Below are positions 1 through 7,440 of a DNA stretch of 54,752 nt, in pieces. Each line of letters opens with the position of its first letter. Position 1 is the stretch's first letter. The stretch is taken from contig JAEUSB010000044.1 of NCBI GenBank assembly GCA_016788865.1, positions 1 through 54,752 on the forward strand, read 5' to 3'. Both the position numbers and the translations under genes were made by a program. The notes beneath the pieces were generated by a model. That model made no database searches and was not told the origin of the DNA. It worked only from the letters and a program-made list of their open reading frames with translations. This DNA comes from Leptospirales bacterium (GTDB taxonomy: Bacteria > Spirochaetota > Leptospiria > Leptospirales > Leptonemataceae).

Positions 1-53
1 AAATGCATTGAATCCTGGGGCAGGGGCTTGCAGTTTCAGCGGGCCGGGGGCGT

Positions 54-2348
54 ATGCAGAAAAAGCCGTTAGCCGCAGTCGCAATATCCATACTCCTGAT
101 AGTCATTGTTCTCTTCAAAGTAGGATACGATCCACGCCCCCCTGTTACGGACGCTCGTAGCGAATTTTCTGCCAATCGTGCCCTGAAGCACCTATCCCGG
201 ATTGCCAGCGCACCCCATCCAGTGGGTTCAGAGGCAAATCGACGTGCGCGCGACTATATCCTCGGCGAACTGGATGCTTTAAAAGTTGAGAATCGCGTAA
301 TGCGAGCTTCCTCAATGCGAACTGTAATTCCGCGCGTTCATTTTGCGGGTAACGTGGAAAATATCATCGCTACAATTCCCGGTGAGACATCTGATACGTT
401 CCTATTTGTAGGACACTACGATTCAGTGGCAACCGGTCCCGGCGCCTCAGACGATGGCGCAAGCGTATCTGCCTTTCTTGAGGTGATTCGGGTTCTCAAG
501 CTGAGGCAGAGCAAGCCTCGTAACACGTTGATGTTTTTGTTTTCGGATGGCGAAGAGGCGGGGCTCCTGGGTGCGCAGGCGTTCGTAAACGATGCAACGG
601 CAACAGCAAATGTTCGTGCGGTCTTTGACTTCGAAGCGCGCGGTTCAACCGGAGAATCGATTCTGTTTCAAACGGGACCTCAAAGCGCGAACCTCACACG
701 CAACTACCTCTCGAACGCAAGCCACCCGTTTGGAAACTCCCTTGGAGCAGCAGTTTACAATTTGCTTCCCAATGATACAGATTTCTCGGTCTTTAAGCGA
801 AAGGGGTTTGCCGGGCTCGATTTTGCATTTATCGGGGGAGTTGAGAACTATCATACCGCACTGGACACTCCAGCCAATCTGGATCCTCGCACACTTCAGC
901 ATCATGGAAGCAATATTCTAAGCCTTGCTACTTACTATTCCAATCATGAATACGCGCCAGCGGATTCAGGCGATGCTCTGACCTTCTTTTCGTTGCCCGG
1001 TTTCTCCATACATTACGGCCTATGGACTGGACGATTTCTTGCTCTTTTTGCATTGGCCCTGACTGTATACCTCTTTGCGCGCTATCGTCCGGGCATTCGC
1101 AGTCTTGCCTGGGGACTATTTGCCGGGCTGGCCTGGACCGTATTCGCATTTCTGGTGGGGTTTGTATGCTGGATTCTATTGAGAAAGATTCTAGTACAGA
1201 GCGATTCAGTTTTGGGTCAGCCGTACAACCACGCGCAATATGAGAAACTGTTTCTGTGCATAGGGTTTGCTGTTCTCTGCACTGGCAGAGCGATGTTTCG
1301 CCATCTCAATGTGGAATGGGCCGGATTGCTCTTATTGCTGCTCGGTCTTTGCGCGGCAGAGCTGGCTCTGGTTGGAACGTCGTTTATTTTCCTCTGGCCC
1401 CTCCTGGGCGCGCTCCTTTCGTTCTGGATTCGTCGCGGGGGCCCCGAACGCTGGCGGGTTGCTGTTGCGTTGTTTCTATTGTTGCCCGCCATCTTTCTTT
1501 CGACCGATCTTGTCACCGGCATCTTCCAGGGGCTTTCCACTCGCGCTGGTATGATAGCTTCCGGGATCGTTGTCTTCTATGGCCTCTCCGCCATCTGGCT
1601 GGTTGACTGGATTCTGGATCACGCAAAGCCCTTCTTGTTCTCATTTTGTTTAACCGGGATCGCTGTGTCCATTGCAGCCGTCGTTGTGACCAGACAGACC
1701 GGCCCGAGGTTAAACGGACTCGCATACGGTGTGGAGGCGGAAAGTTCGCGTGCTTTCTGGTTCAAATGCGGGACAGGCTCGGATTCCTATACAGCGCCCT
1801 TTTTTGCACAGGCCATGGAGACGGCCAGCATCCCGGCTTTCCCGGTGCTGAAGAGGTGTTTGAGCGGAGAAATGTTCCAGCTTGGAGTTGCACCCCCAAA
1901 CAATTTGCAGCGTCCTATCTGGCGCCTGGTGCGTGAGCAGGCAACGGCCACTGGAATGGAGAAGACGATCCAGATTCTTTCTCCGCGGAAGGCAACAAGC
2001 ATTGTGGTCTCAATCCGGCATTCCCCAAACCTCAAAGGGGTCCGGCTTTCCGGTCAGGAACTTCCCTTGAGTTTTGTCCCGGCGGCCGGAAAGCAGGGGA
2101 TTTCATTTCTCAAGGGGTACCTGAATCTAGACGACTGGCACACGATTGTATTTAGCGGACTGGATGATCGCGGCATTGAATTACAGATAACGTCCACGCC
2201 AGGGAGCAAAACAGAGATACGGATCACCGACCGATCCCGAATCATTGAAGGTGAGCTGGGCGTACCCAAACGTCCTGCCCATATGATCTCGCAGCCGGAG
2301 TTCCCGTTTTCAGATGGCATCTACTTATCCAGTCGCCTGGAGCTTTAG
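54..2348 (+). CDS. Membrane-anchored M28 family metallopeptidase (ERMP1/Fxna-like architecture)
   Basis: 764 aa. An N-terminal hydrophobic segment (about residues 8-24) is followed by an M28 zinc aminopeptidase domain (about 35-290). Visible candidate active-site residues are H121 (in GHYDSV), D133 (in GASDDGAS), E167/E168 (in SDGEEAG), E194 (in FDFEARG) and H267 (in NYHTALDTP), matching the two-zinc ligand set of the family. After the peptidase come about seven or eight hydrophobic segments (about 325-565) and a soluble C-terminal domain of about 200 residues. This peptidase plus polytopic membrane layout is that of the ER metallopeptidase 1 group, which also has bacterial members. The active domain is predicted to face the periplasm; the substrate is unknown. 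The gene stands alone upstream of flaB. The family call is firm; the role is not. Confidence 0.88.
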   Translation: MQKKPLAAVAISILLIVIVLFKVGYDPRPPVTDARSEFSANRALKHLSRIASAPHPVGSEANRRARDYILGELDALKVENRVMRASSMRTVIPRVHFAGNVENIIATIPGETSDTFLFVGHYDSVATGPGASDDGASVSAFLEVIRVLKLRQSKPRNTLMFLFSDGEEAGLLGAQAFVNDATATANVRAVFDFEARGSTGESILFQTGPQSANLTRNYLSNASHPFGNSLGAAVYNLLPNDTDFSVFKRKGFAGLDFAFIGGVENYHTALDTPANLDPRTLQHHGSNILSLATYYSNHEYAPADSGDALTFFSLPGFSIHYGLWTGRFLALFALALTVYLFARYRPGIRSLAWGLFAGLAWTVFAFLVGFVCWILLRKILVQSDSVLGQPYNHAQYEKLFLCIGFAVLCTGRAMFRHLNVEWAGLLLLLLGLCAAELALVGTSFIFLWPLLGALLSFWIRRGGPERWRVAVALFLLLPAIFLSTDLVTGIFQGLSTRAGMIASGIVVFYGLSAIWLVDWILDHAKPFLFSFCLTGIAVSIAAVVVTRQTGPRLNGLAYGVEAESSRAFWFKCGTGSDSYTAPFFAQAMETASIPAFPVLKRCLSGEMFQLGVAPPNNLQRPIWRLVREQATATGMEKTIQILSPRKATSIVVSIRHSPNLKGVRLSGQELPLSFVPAAGKQGISFLKGYLNLDDWHTIVFSGLDDRGIELQITSTPGSKTEIRITDRSRIIEGELGVPKRPAHMISQPEFPFSDGIYLSSRLEL

Positions 2349-2431
2349 GGGTCCGGGAAAAAAAGAATCAACCAGGTGAAAATTCCTCAGTGCATAGTTT
2401 TTCTGTGCGGCCAAAAAAGTACTGAATCAAC

Positions 2432-2460
2432 CTAATTTTTGCTCAAGGGATTCCCGAAGC
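2432..2460 (+). promoter_or_regulatory. Weak candidate sigma-28-type promoter of flaB
   Basis: TAAT at 2433-2436 and CCCGAAGC at 2453-2460 are separated by 16 nt. The FliA consensus is TAAA, about 15 nt, GCCGATAA. Only the CCGA core and the spacing match well. A start near 2467 would give a leader of about 72 nt that contains the hairpin at 2483-2498. Weak sequence evidence, supported mainly by position. Confidence 0.25.
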
Positions 2461-2482
2461 TTGAAAGTGGATACAGCGTAAA

Positions 2483-2533
2483 AGAGCAAGGATGCTCTGC
2501 TGTGTTCAACTACTCAGAAAGTTTCATGGAGGA
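2483..2533 (+). promoter_or_regulatory. flaB leader hairpin with AGGA loop plus GGA-containing Shine-Dalgarno (candidate CsrA site pair)
   Basis: AGAGCA (2483-2488), loop AGGA (2489-2492) and TGCTCT (2493-2498) form a perfect 6-bp hairpin. The CAAGGATG around the loop resembles the CsrA-selected RNA consensus, in which GGA sits in a hairpin loop. The Shine-Dalgarno GGAGGA (2528-2533) supplies further GGA motifs 5 nt before the start codon. In Bacillus, CsrA represses flagellin through a hairpin site and a second site over the Shine-Dalgarno. The geometry is seen in the sequence; CsrA binding is inference. Confidence 0.45.
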
Positions 2534-2538
2534 AACTT

Positions 2539-3384
2539 ATGATTATCAACCACAACTTGTCTGCGATTGACTCGCACCGGACGCTGAAGTTTCAGCACTG
2601 GGCAGTAGATCGGAACATGGAGAAGCTTTCGAGCGGCATGCGCATTAACCGCGCTGGCGACGATGCTTCAGGTCTGGCTGTGTCTGAAAAAATGCGTGCG
2701 CAGGTCGGTGGCCTGCGTCAGGCAGAAAGGAACACAGAAGATGGCATGAGCATGATTCAGACCTCGGAGGGATACCTCCAGGAAGTTGGAGACATTATCC
2801 AACGAATCCGTGTGCTCGCCGTACAGTCTTCCAACGGAATCTACTCAGCGGGTGACCGTCAGATGATTCAGGTGGAAGTCTCCCAATTGGTCGACGAAGT
2901 GGACAGAATTGCTTCTCAAGCAGAGTTCAATAAAATGAATCTCTTGAAAGGCGACTTTGCAAGAGGTTCACGAGTCTCTTCAATGTGGTTCCATATGGGC
3001 CCAAACCAGCACCAGAGAGAGCGTGTGTACATCCAAACGATGACCGCACAGTCTCTGAAACTGCGCCGGACCGATGGTACCCTTCTGACGCTTTCGACTG
3101 CGGAGTTCGCGAATGACGCCATCGGCACACTCGACGACGCGTTGATGCGTATCAACAAACAACGCGCTGACCTGGGTGCCTACTACAACAGACTGGAGCA
3201 TGCTGCTAAAGGTCTGATGGTAGCTTACGAAAACACTCAAGCCTCTGAATCCAGAATCCGTGATACGGACATGGCAGAAGAGAGCGTAGCGTTTACGAAG
3301 AACCAGATCCTGGTTCAGTCTGGAACTGCAATGCTCGCGCAAGCGAACATTCGTCCTCAGACTGTTCTTCAGCTCCTCCGATAA
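2539..3384 (+). CDS. flaB: Flagellin FlaB, periplasmic flagellar filament core protein
   Basis: 281 aa, full length for a leptospiral FlaB (about 280 residues). It begins [14 protein letters not shown] and carries the N-terminal D0/D1 motifs [20 protein letters not shown] and [12 protein letters not shown]. It ends with the C-terminal D0/D1 helix containing [17 protein letters not shown] and the tail PQTVLQLLR, typical of spirochaetal flagellins. The variable surface domains of enterobacterial flagellins are absent, as expected for filaments in the periplasm under a FlaA sheath. A strong Shine-Dalgarno (GGAGGA) precedes the ATG by 5 nt. The gene is monocistronic, with a leader hairpin and its own terminator. 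No signal peptide is seen; export would be by the flagellar type III apparatus. Confidence 0.98.
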   Translation: MIINHNLSAIDSHRTLKFQHWAVDRNMEKLSSGMRINRAGDDASGLAVSEKMRAQVGGLRQAERNTEDGMSMIQTSEGYLQEVGDIIQRIRVLAVQSSNGIYSAGDRQMIQVEVSQLVDEVDRIASQAEFNKMNLLKGDFARGSRVSSMWFHMGPNQHQRERVYIQTMTAQSLKLRRTDGTLLTLSTAEFANDAIGTLDDALMRINKQRADLGAYYNRLEHAAKGLMVAYENTQASESRIRDTDMAEESVAFTKNQILVQSGTAMLAQANIRPQTVLQLLR

Positions 3385-3391
3385 TTCCGAT

Positions 3392-3418
3392 AATCCCGCC
3401 CTCACGGGCGGGATTTAT
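3392..3418 (+). terminator. Intrinsic terminator of flaB
   Basis: A perfect 10-bp GC-rich stem (3392-3401 with 3406-3415) with loop TCAC starts 8 nt after the flaB stop. The T-rich 3' side of the stem runs into TATTC. Position and stability make it a good factor-independent terminator. Confidence 0.85.
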
Positions 3419-3559
3419 TCTCGATTGACCCAACGCTTTAGACTTTTCCCCCTTCTTTTTTCAGCACCTTCTTCATTTTGATATCCCCGTCCCGGCCACC
3501 AGACCTCACCGCGCCGTCATCGTCCGTTATGCGGGATTCTAATAAGTTCTTGGCTCCCC

Positions 3560-4045
3560 ATGCCTGGAAACCAACCTTCAACCATGAACCAGCTCACCAC
3601 GGTCATCAATGAAATCGATATCTCCGTCTCGCCAGAGAGAGTCTTTGATCTTGTCAGTTCCCCCGGTCTCTGGCCAAGATGGCATCCTTCCTCGCGCCAC
3701 CTGGCACCCGGAGCGGATCGACCCTTGAAAAAGGGGGAGGGATTCTCAGAAGAAGTGCATGCTGGAGGCCGGAAAGGCAATCTGGTTTGGGTTGTGGCTG
3801 AATGCGAACGCCCGGCTCTGTGGATTGCAACCGCGACTAGCAATCAGGGTGTTTCCATTCGTCTCCAATATGAAGTTACCGCGAACTCCGGTGGTGCACA
3901 TTTCAAAAGAACATTGAAATACGAAATGACATCCGCATTCTTGATCTTTGCAAACACAGTCTTTATGCGGCATAAGATCAGACGCGAGTCGGAGCAAGCA
4001 TTGCGGAACCTCAAGACTCTCCTGGAAAGTGGCGGGCCAGGCTGA
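3560..4045 (+). CDS. SRPBCC (START-like) ligand-binding family protein
   Basis: 161 aa. After a short N-terminus comes the SRPBCC start pattern, a beta strand then VSPERVFDLVSSPGLWPRWHPS, where the conserved Trp-Pro-x-Trp marks the end of the first helix pair. The C-terminus ends in the long amphipathic helix expected of the fold (about 125-158). This family binds hydrophobic ligands in a deep cavity; no ligand can be predicted. Start choice is uncertain: ATG 3560 has no clear Shine-Dalgarno, and an in-frame ATG at 3584 (MNQLTTV) is an alternative. No membrane segment or signal peptide is seen. Confidence 0.75.
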   Translation: MPGNQPSTMNQLTTVINEIDISVSPERVFDLVSSPGLWPRWHPSSRHLAPGADRPLKKGEGFSEEVHAGGRKGNLVWVVAECERPALWIATATSNQGVSIRLQYEVTANSGGAHFKRTLKYEMTSAFLIFANTVFMRHKIRRESEQALRNLKTLLESGGPG

Positions 4046-4130
4046 CTATTTCAGTCACTGAGCCAGGTTCCGGCAAGGACGTGCCTCAGTCGGCACTCTC
4101 CACGGCTGCGCGCCCTCTGCCGGACTTCTT

Positions 4131-5267
4131 GTGACCCGCCAGGGCGAAAAGGACTTGCCCGCAAGCCAGACCCACCCCCAATCTACATTGCGCGTGCAAA
4201 CGGAAATTGATTTTCTAAAGGACCTGATGAAGCGTCTCGATCTGTACTTCCTGGAAGCAGAGGAGTCAGGGAAGATTCGCTCTGTCTCCGGCGGGCTCCT
4301 GCGTAACCTTGGTTATGATTCCGGAAATGCTCATGGATTGACCGTTCATTCAATTTTTGACGAAGCATCGGCCCAGGAACTTTTTGGCCGCCGATTTTCC
4401 ATCTGGCAGAACGGTTTGCGCTTCTACAGGGCAAAACTCAGGAACTCATCTGGAGACCTGGTGTTCTTTGATGTATCTGGTTCCATGGAAGTTCAGCCGG
4501 GCGGAAGACGATATCGATTGATGCTGCGTGAGCTGGGACCGCTTGATCTTTCGCTTGAGACCGGACCATTTCTTGAAAACGTGCATGCATACAGCATTGC
4601 TCAGCGCTATATCTCAAAAGAGCTCATCACGCGTGCGCGTCGTGCAGCAAGCTCTGGTCAGAAACACTTACTAAATGAAACACGTGTTCTTACGTTTCTA
4701 TTTGCAGATCTGGTTAGCTTCACGGCTTACTCGGAGAACCGGAACCCGGATGAAATTGTTCAAATGCTCAACCTGTCCATTGGGGCTGCCTCTTCCAACA
4801 TTATTCATTACAACGGACTCGTCGATAAGATCATGGGAGATTCTGTTTTTGCGATCTTTGAAGACCCGTTAAATGCCATTCTAGCCGCCGTTGAGATGCA
4901 AAAACAGTTTCAGATTCTGAATTTGTTTAACATGAAGAATAATCAGGAAGAGATTCAGGTTCGGATTGGGATTCATACGGGAGAATGTATCCAGGCCTCG
5001 CTCGGCACGGACGACCACATGGAGTGGACAGCGATTGGTGACTCGGTCAATATTGCCTCAAGGCTTGAGAAAGCTGCGGGCCCGGGGACTATTCTTGTTT
5101 CGGCTGCCACCGTAGACGTTGTGCGCGATAATCTGACGCTGGTGAAAGAAGTAGAGATTGCCGTTAAAGGCAAGTCCGTGCCTCTGAAGGCTTACTACAT
5201 TAATCGAGTAACTTTCCAGGGACCGCGGGGGCCCGTTTCGCTGGGTGTAGACGACGACGTCTTTTGA
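4131..5267 (+). CDS. Class III adenylate cyclase with N-terminal PAS-like sensor domain
   Basis: 378 aa with a GTG start. Residues about 28-135 look like a PAS-type sensor (conserved phrases around SGGLLRNLGYDSGNA and an RRYRLMLREL strand). Residues about 183-360 are a class III nucleotidyl cyclase domain. Metal-binding aspartates are D193 (FADLVSFTAY) and D237 (IMGDSVFA). The adenine-specifying pair is K233 and T300 (EWTAIGDSVN). The transition-state pair is N307 and R311. All catalytic residues are present, so it should make cAMP from ATP. No transmembrane segment is seen, so sensing is likely cytoplasmic. An in-frame GTG at residue 22 is an alternative start. Spirochaetes of this group carry many such cyclases. 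Confidence 0.9.
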   Translation: MTRQGEKDLPASQTHPQSTLRVQTEIDFLKDLMKRLDLYFLEAEESGKIRSVSGGLLRNLGYDSGNAHGLTVHSIFDEASAQELFGRRFSIWQNGLRFYRAKLRNSSGDLVFFDVSGSMEVQPGGRRYRLMLRELGPLDLSLETGPFLENVHAYSIAQRYISKELITRARRAASSGQKHLLNETRVLTFLFADLVSFTAYSENRNPDEIVQMLNLSIGAASSNIIHYNGLVDKIMGDSVFAIFEDPLNAILAAVEMQKQFQILNLFNMKNNQEEIQVRIGIHTGECIQASLGTDDHMEWTAIGDSVNIASRLEKAAGPGTILVSAATVDVVRDNLTLVKEVEIAVKGKSVPLKAYYINRVTFQGPRGPVSLGVDDDVF

Positions 5268-5312
5268 GATTCTTTCCCATTGCCTTCCGATCGAGCGTCC
5301 GGAATCTGGGCC

Positions 5313-6284
5313 ATGGCCGCGAAAAAATCAGCCGCGAAGAAGGCAGTCAAGAAGTCCCCGGAAAAGAAGAACACCGCGGCCAGGCGCGCGCAGACCGGGC
5401 AGCGAACTCCCTCCGCAGCGGCCGGTCTTGAAAAGAAGATCAATCCAGTTCCAGAGCAGCGCGAGCACTATAGAAAGCCAGGCGAAATCATTGTCTACTC
5501 ATGGAATGTAAACGGAATTCGCGCGGTCTGCCGCAAGGGCTTTCCGGAGTGGTTTGAAAAAGCAAATCCTGACGTGCTCTGCATTCAAGAAACAAAAGCG
5601 GAAGTCGAACAAATTGCCAAAGAGAAAGAATCACAGTTCTTACTCGAACTCACGAACTACGACAGCAGCTGGTTTTCAGCTGAGAAGAAAGGTTACAGCG
5701 GTGTAGCAACTTTCACCAAGAAAAAGTTGTCCGGAACATCGCAAATGGGCCTGCAGCCAGACCATGAGCTAAAGTTCAATGGGGAAGGTCGCGTTCTGAT
5801 TACGACCTTTGGAGACTTTCAGATCTGGAATGCGTACTATCCCAATGGCGGTCGCGGCCCGGAGCGAATCGAATATAAACTAAAGTTTTACGACTATTGC
5901 TTTTCACTCTGGCAGGAAGCGCGCAAACACAAGAAACTGATTCTCTGCGGCGATTTTAATACAGCTCACAAGGAAATTGATCTGGCGAGGCCCGCCGAAA
6001 ACCGCAAGAACACTGGCTTTCTGCCGGAAGAATGTGCATTTCTGGATCGGATGGTTGCGAATGGATACGTTGACGTGTTTCGGAAATTTGAACAGGGGCC
6101 CAACTGGTACTCTTACTGGGATCAGGTTACGTTTGCCAGGAGTCGCAATGTTGGCTGGCGCATTGACTATTTTTTTGTAACAGAAGAGGCTCTGGAACAT
6201 GTGACCGACGCCTGGATCGAGATGAATGTGGAAGGTAGCGATCATTGCCCGATAGGACTTTCGCTGAATCCAAACCCGGCTTAG
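5313..6284 (+). CDS. xth: Exodeoxyribonuclease III / AP endonuclease with Lys/Ala-rich N-terminal tail
   Basis: 323 aa from ATG 5313; an in-frame TTG at 5280 would add 11 residues. The first 50 or so residues are rich in Lys and Ala (MAAKKSAAKKAVKKSPEKK), a basic disordered tail not present in standard ExoIII. The exonuclease-endonuclease-phosphatase fold follows: WNVNGIRAV, the metal Glu in CIQETKAE, YYPNGGRGPERIEYK, the catalytic CGDFNTAHKEIDLA, the ENRKNTGFLPEE segment and the C-terminal GSDHCPIGL. It would cleave DNA at abasic sites in base excision repair. The basic tail may add DNA affinity (inference). Confidence 0.93.
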   Translation: MAAKKSAAKKAVKKSPEKKNTAARRAQTGQRTPSAAAGLEKKINPVPEQREHYRKPGEIIVYSWNVNGIRAVCRKGFPEWFEKANPDVLCIQETKAEVEQIAKEKESQFLLELTNYDSSWFSAEKKGYSGVATFTKKKLSGTSQMGLQPDHELKFNGEGRVLITTFGDFQIWNAYYPNGGRGPERIEYKLKFYDYCFSLWQEARKHKKLILCGDFNTAHKEIDLARPAENRKNTGFLPEECAFLDRMVANGYVDVFRKFEQGPNWYSYWDQVTFARSRNVGWRIDYFFVTEEALEHVTDAWIEMNVEGSDHCPIGLSLNPNPA

Positions 6285-6289
6285 CGCGA

Positions 6290-6871
6290 ATGGATGTAAC
6301 ACAAAAGCTAACAGGCCAGGACCACGCAGATCAATCCGGCAACCTATCGAGTAACTCGCACCGAGCTCGCCGAGTACTGAGGGCAATCACTTTTGCGTTC
6401 TTGATCGCCCTCGGAACCGCGTATGCGGCCCCGGCGCGTTACATGAATCCTGCTTCCGGATTCTCGCTTCAGCCACCGGCAGGTTGGAAACCCGTTCCAG
6501 CAGATCATTTTAGAGTCCTTTTTGCGCCACCGAAAGACAAGGTTACGCTTGGAATCACGGCTTCCACAATTTCCCAGGCCCGGACAACACATGATTTCCT
6601 CCGAGAGATTGCCAGAGAAATGGGGGTAAGAATTAAAGAGGCCCAACCTTTGAGTCCGCAGGCAAGGAAACGAGCCGGAGCCACTGACGGCATCAAAGCA
6701 TCATTTGTGGGAGAAGTAAAGGATGGAAAATCAACAGAACGCTTTGAAGAAATTTGGATTTTCCGCAAGAAGAATCGGATCTATACGATTGTCCTGGATG
6801 GAGATCTTGAAGTGCGCGCGAAGCGGCGCGATGAGATCGAGAAAGCGATTTTGACTTTCTGGATACACTGA
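6290..6871 (+). CDS. Small exported protein, PsbP/DUF1795-like
   Basis: 193 aa from ATG 6290, 6 nt after the preceding stop; an upstream in-frame TTG at 6245 overlaps that gene and is less likely. The N-terminus is long and basic (RARRVLR), followed by a hydrophobic segment FAFLIALGTAYA and a probable cleavage site after Ala. The mature part opens with MNPASGFSLQPPAGWKPVP, the pattern of PsbP/Mog1-fold exported proteins, and closes with an amphipathic helix RDEIEKAILTFWI. No enzymatic motif is seen. Probably periplasmic; function unknown. Confidence 0.7.
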   Translation: MDVTQKLTGQDHADQSGNLSSNSHRARRVLRAITFAFLIALGTAYAAPARYMNPASGFSLQPPAGWKPVPADHFRVLFAPPKDKVTLGITASTISQARTTHDFLREIAREMGVRIKEAQPLSPQARKRAGATDGIKASFVGEVKDGKSTERFEEIWIFRKKNRIYTIVLDGDLEVRAKRRDEIEKAILTFWIH

Positions 6872-6906
6872 GGATCTCCCGTACGGTTGAGTTGAGCTGG
6901 CTCACA

Positions 6907-7440
6907 TCAAGATAGAGTCTCATTGTCTCCGGGTCGAGCGAAAGCAGCTACTGCGCCAATCAGACCCCCGATGGATCCCAGCAAGATGTCTTTCCATTGG
7001 CCGAATCTACCCGGAAGGAAGCTCTGAAAAATTTCGTCGAGGGCAGCTATGGCGCTGCAAACTATCATGCCGGTAATGATGCGAGTCCAATAACTCCTTG
7101 ATTGGAGATCCAGTGCGACCGACCATCCCAGTGCACCGAAAATAAGAATGTGAATCCGTTCGCCGCGCGCTTCGATCAATGGACTCAAGCATACCAGTAC
7201 GGCAGCAGCAGCTGCACAGGTTATCAGGAGAATCCTCCCCATCGCACCCGCTTTTGTGAATTTCAATTGAGTGAACAGGAAGACGCCGCAGCCGGCCATC
7301 ATGATCCAGATCCCGGTAAACATCCAGATGTCCGTCCCCATTGAGCGCTGAATCCATTTGTATCCTGGCAAAGCGAACTCTGCAAATACGAGGATAGAGA
7401 TGCCAATGACGCTGGTACGCAATGAAAAAGGAAACTTCAA
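6907..7440 (-). CDS. VanZ-like family membrane protein
   Basis: 177 aa with about five hydrophobic segments. Conserved VanZ features are visible: an Arg-Ile-His in a membrane helix (GERIHILIFGALGWS), DEIFQSFLPGRFGQWKD and a following glycine-rich helix (LLGSIGGLIGAVAAF). VanZ-like proteins are small integral membrane proteins of mostly unknown function; the founding member confers low-level teicoplanin resistance. The ATG overlaps the stop of the upstream radical SAM gene as ATGA, so the two are probably translationally coupled. Confidence 0.82.
   Translation of the reverse strand: MKFPFSLRTSVIGISILVFAEFALPGYKWIQRSMGTDIWMFTGIWIMMAGCGVFLFTQLKFTKAGAMGRILLITCAAAAAVLVCLSPLIEARGERIHILIFGALGWSVALDLQSRSYWTRIITGMIVCSAIAALDEIFQSFLPGRFGQWKDILLGSIGGLIGAVAAFARPGDNETLS

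Noticed and set aside
1217..1725. Arg/Pro-rich ORFs on both strands within the M28 peptidase gene
   Set aside because: Shadows of the membrane-segment coding region; no start signals or family resemblance.
4046..4130. Short inverted repeats such as GTGCC-TCAGTC-GGCAC before the adenylate cyclase gene
   Set aside because: Stems of 4-5 bp in GC-rich sequence are expected by chance; no T-run or conserved motif.
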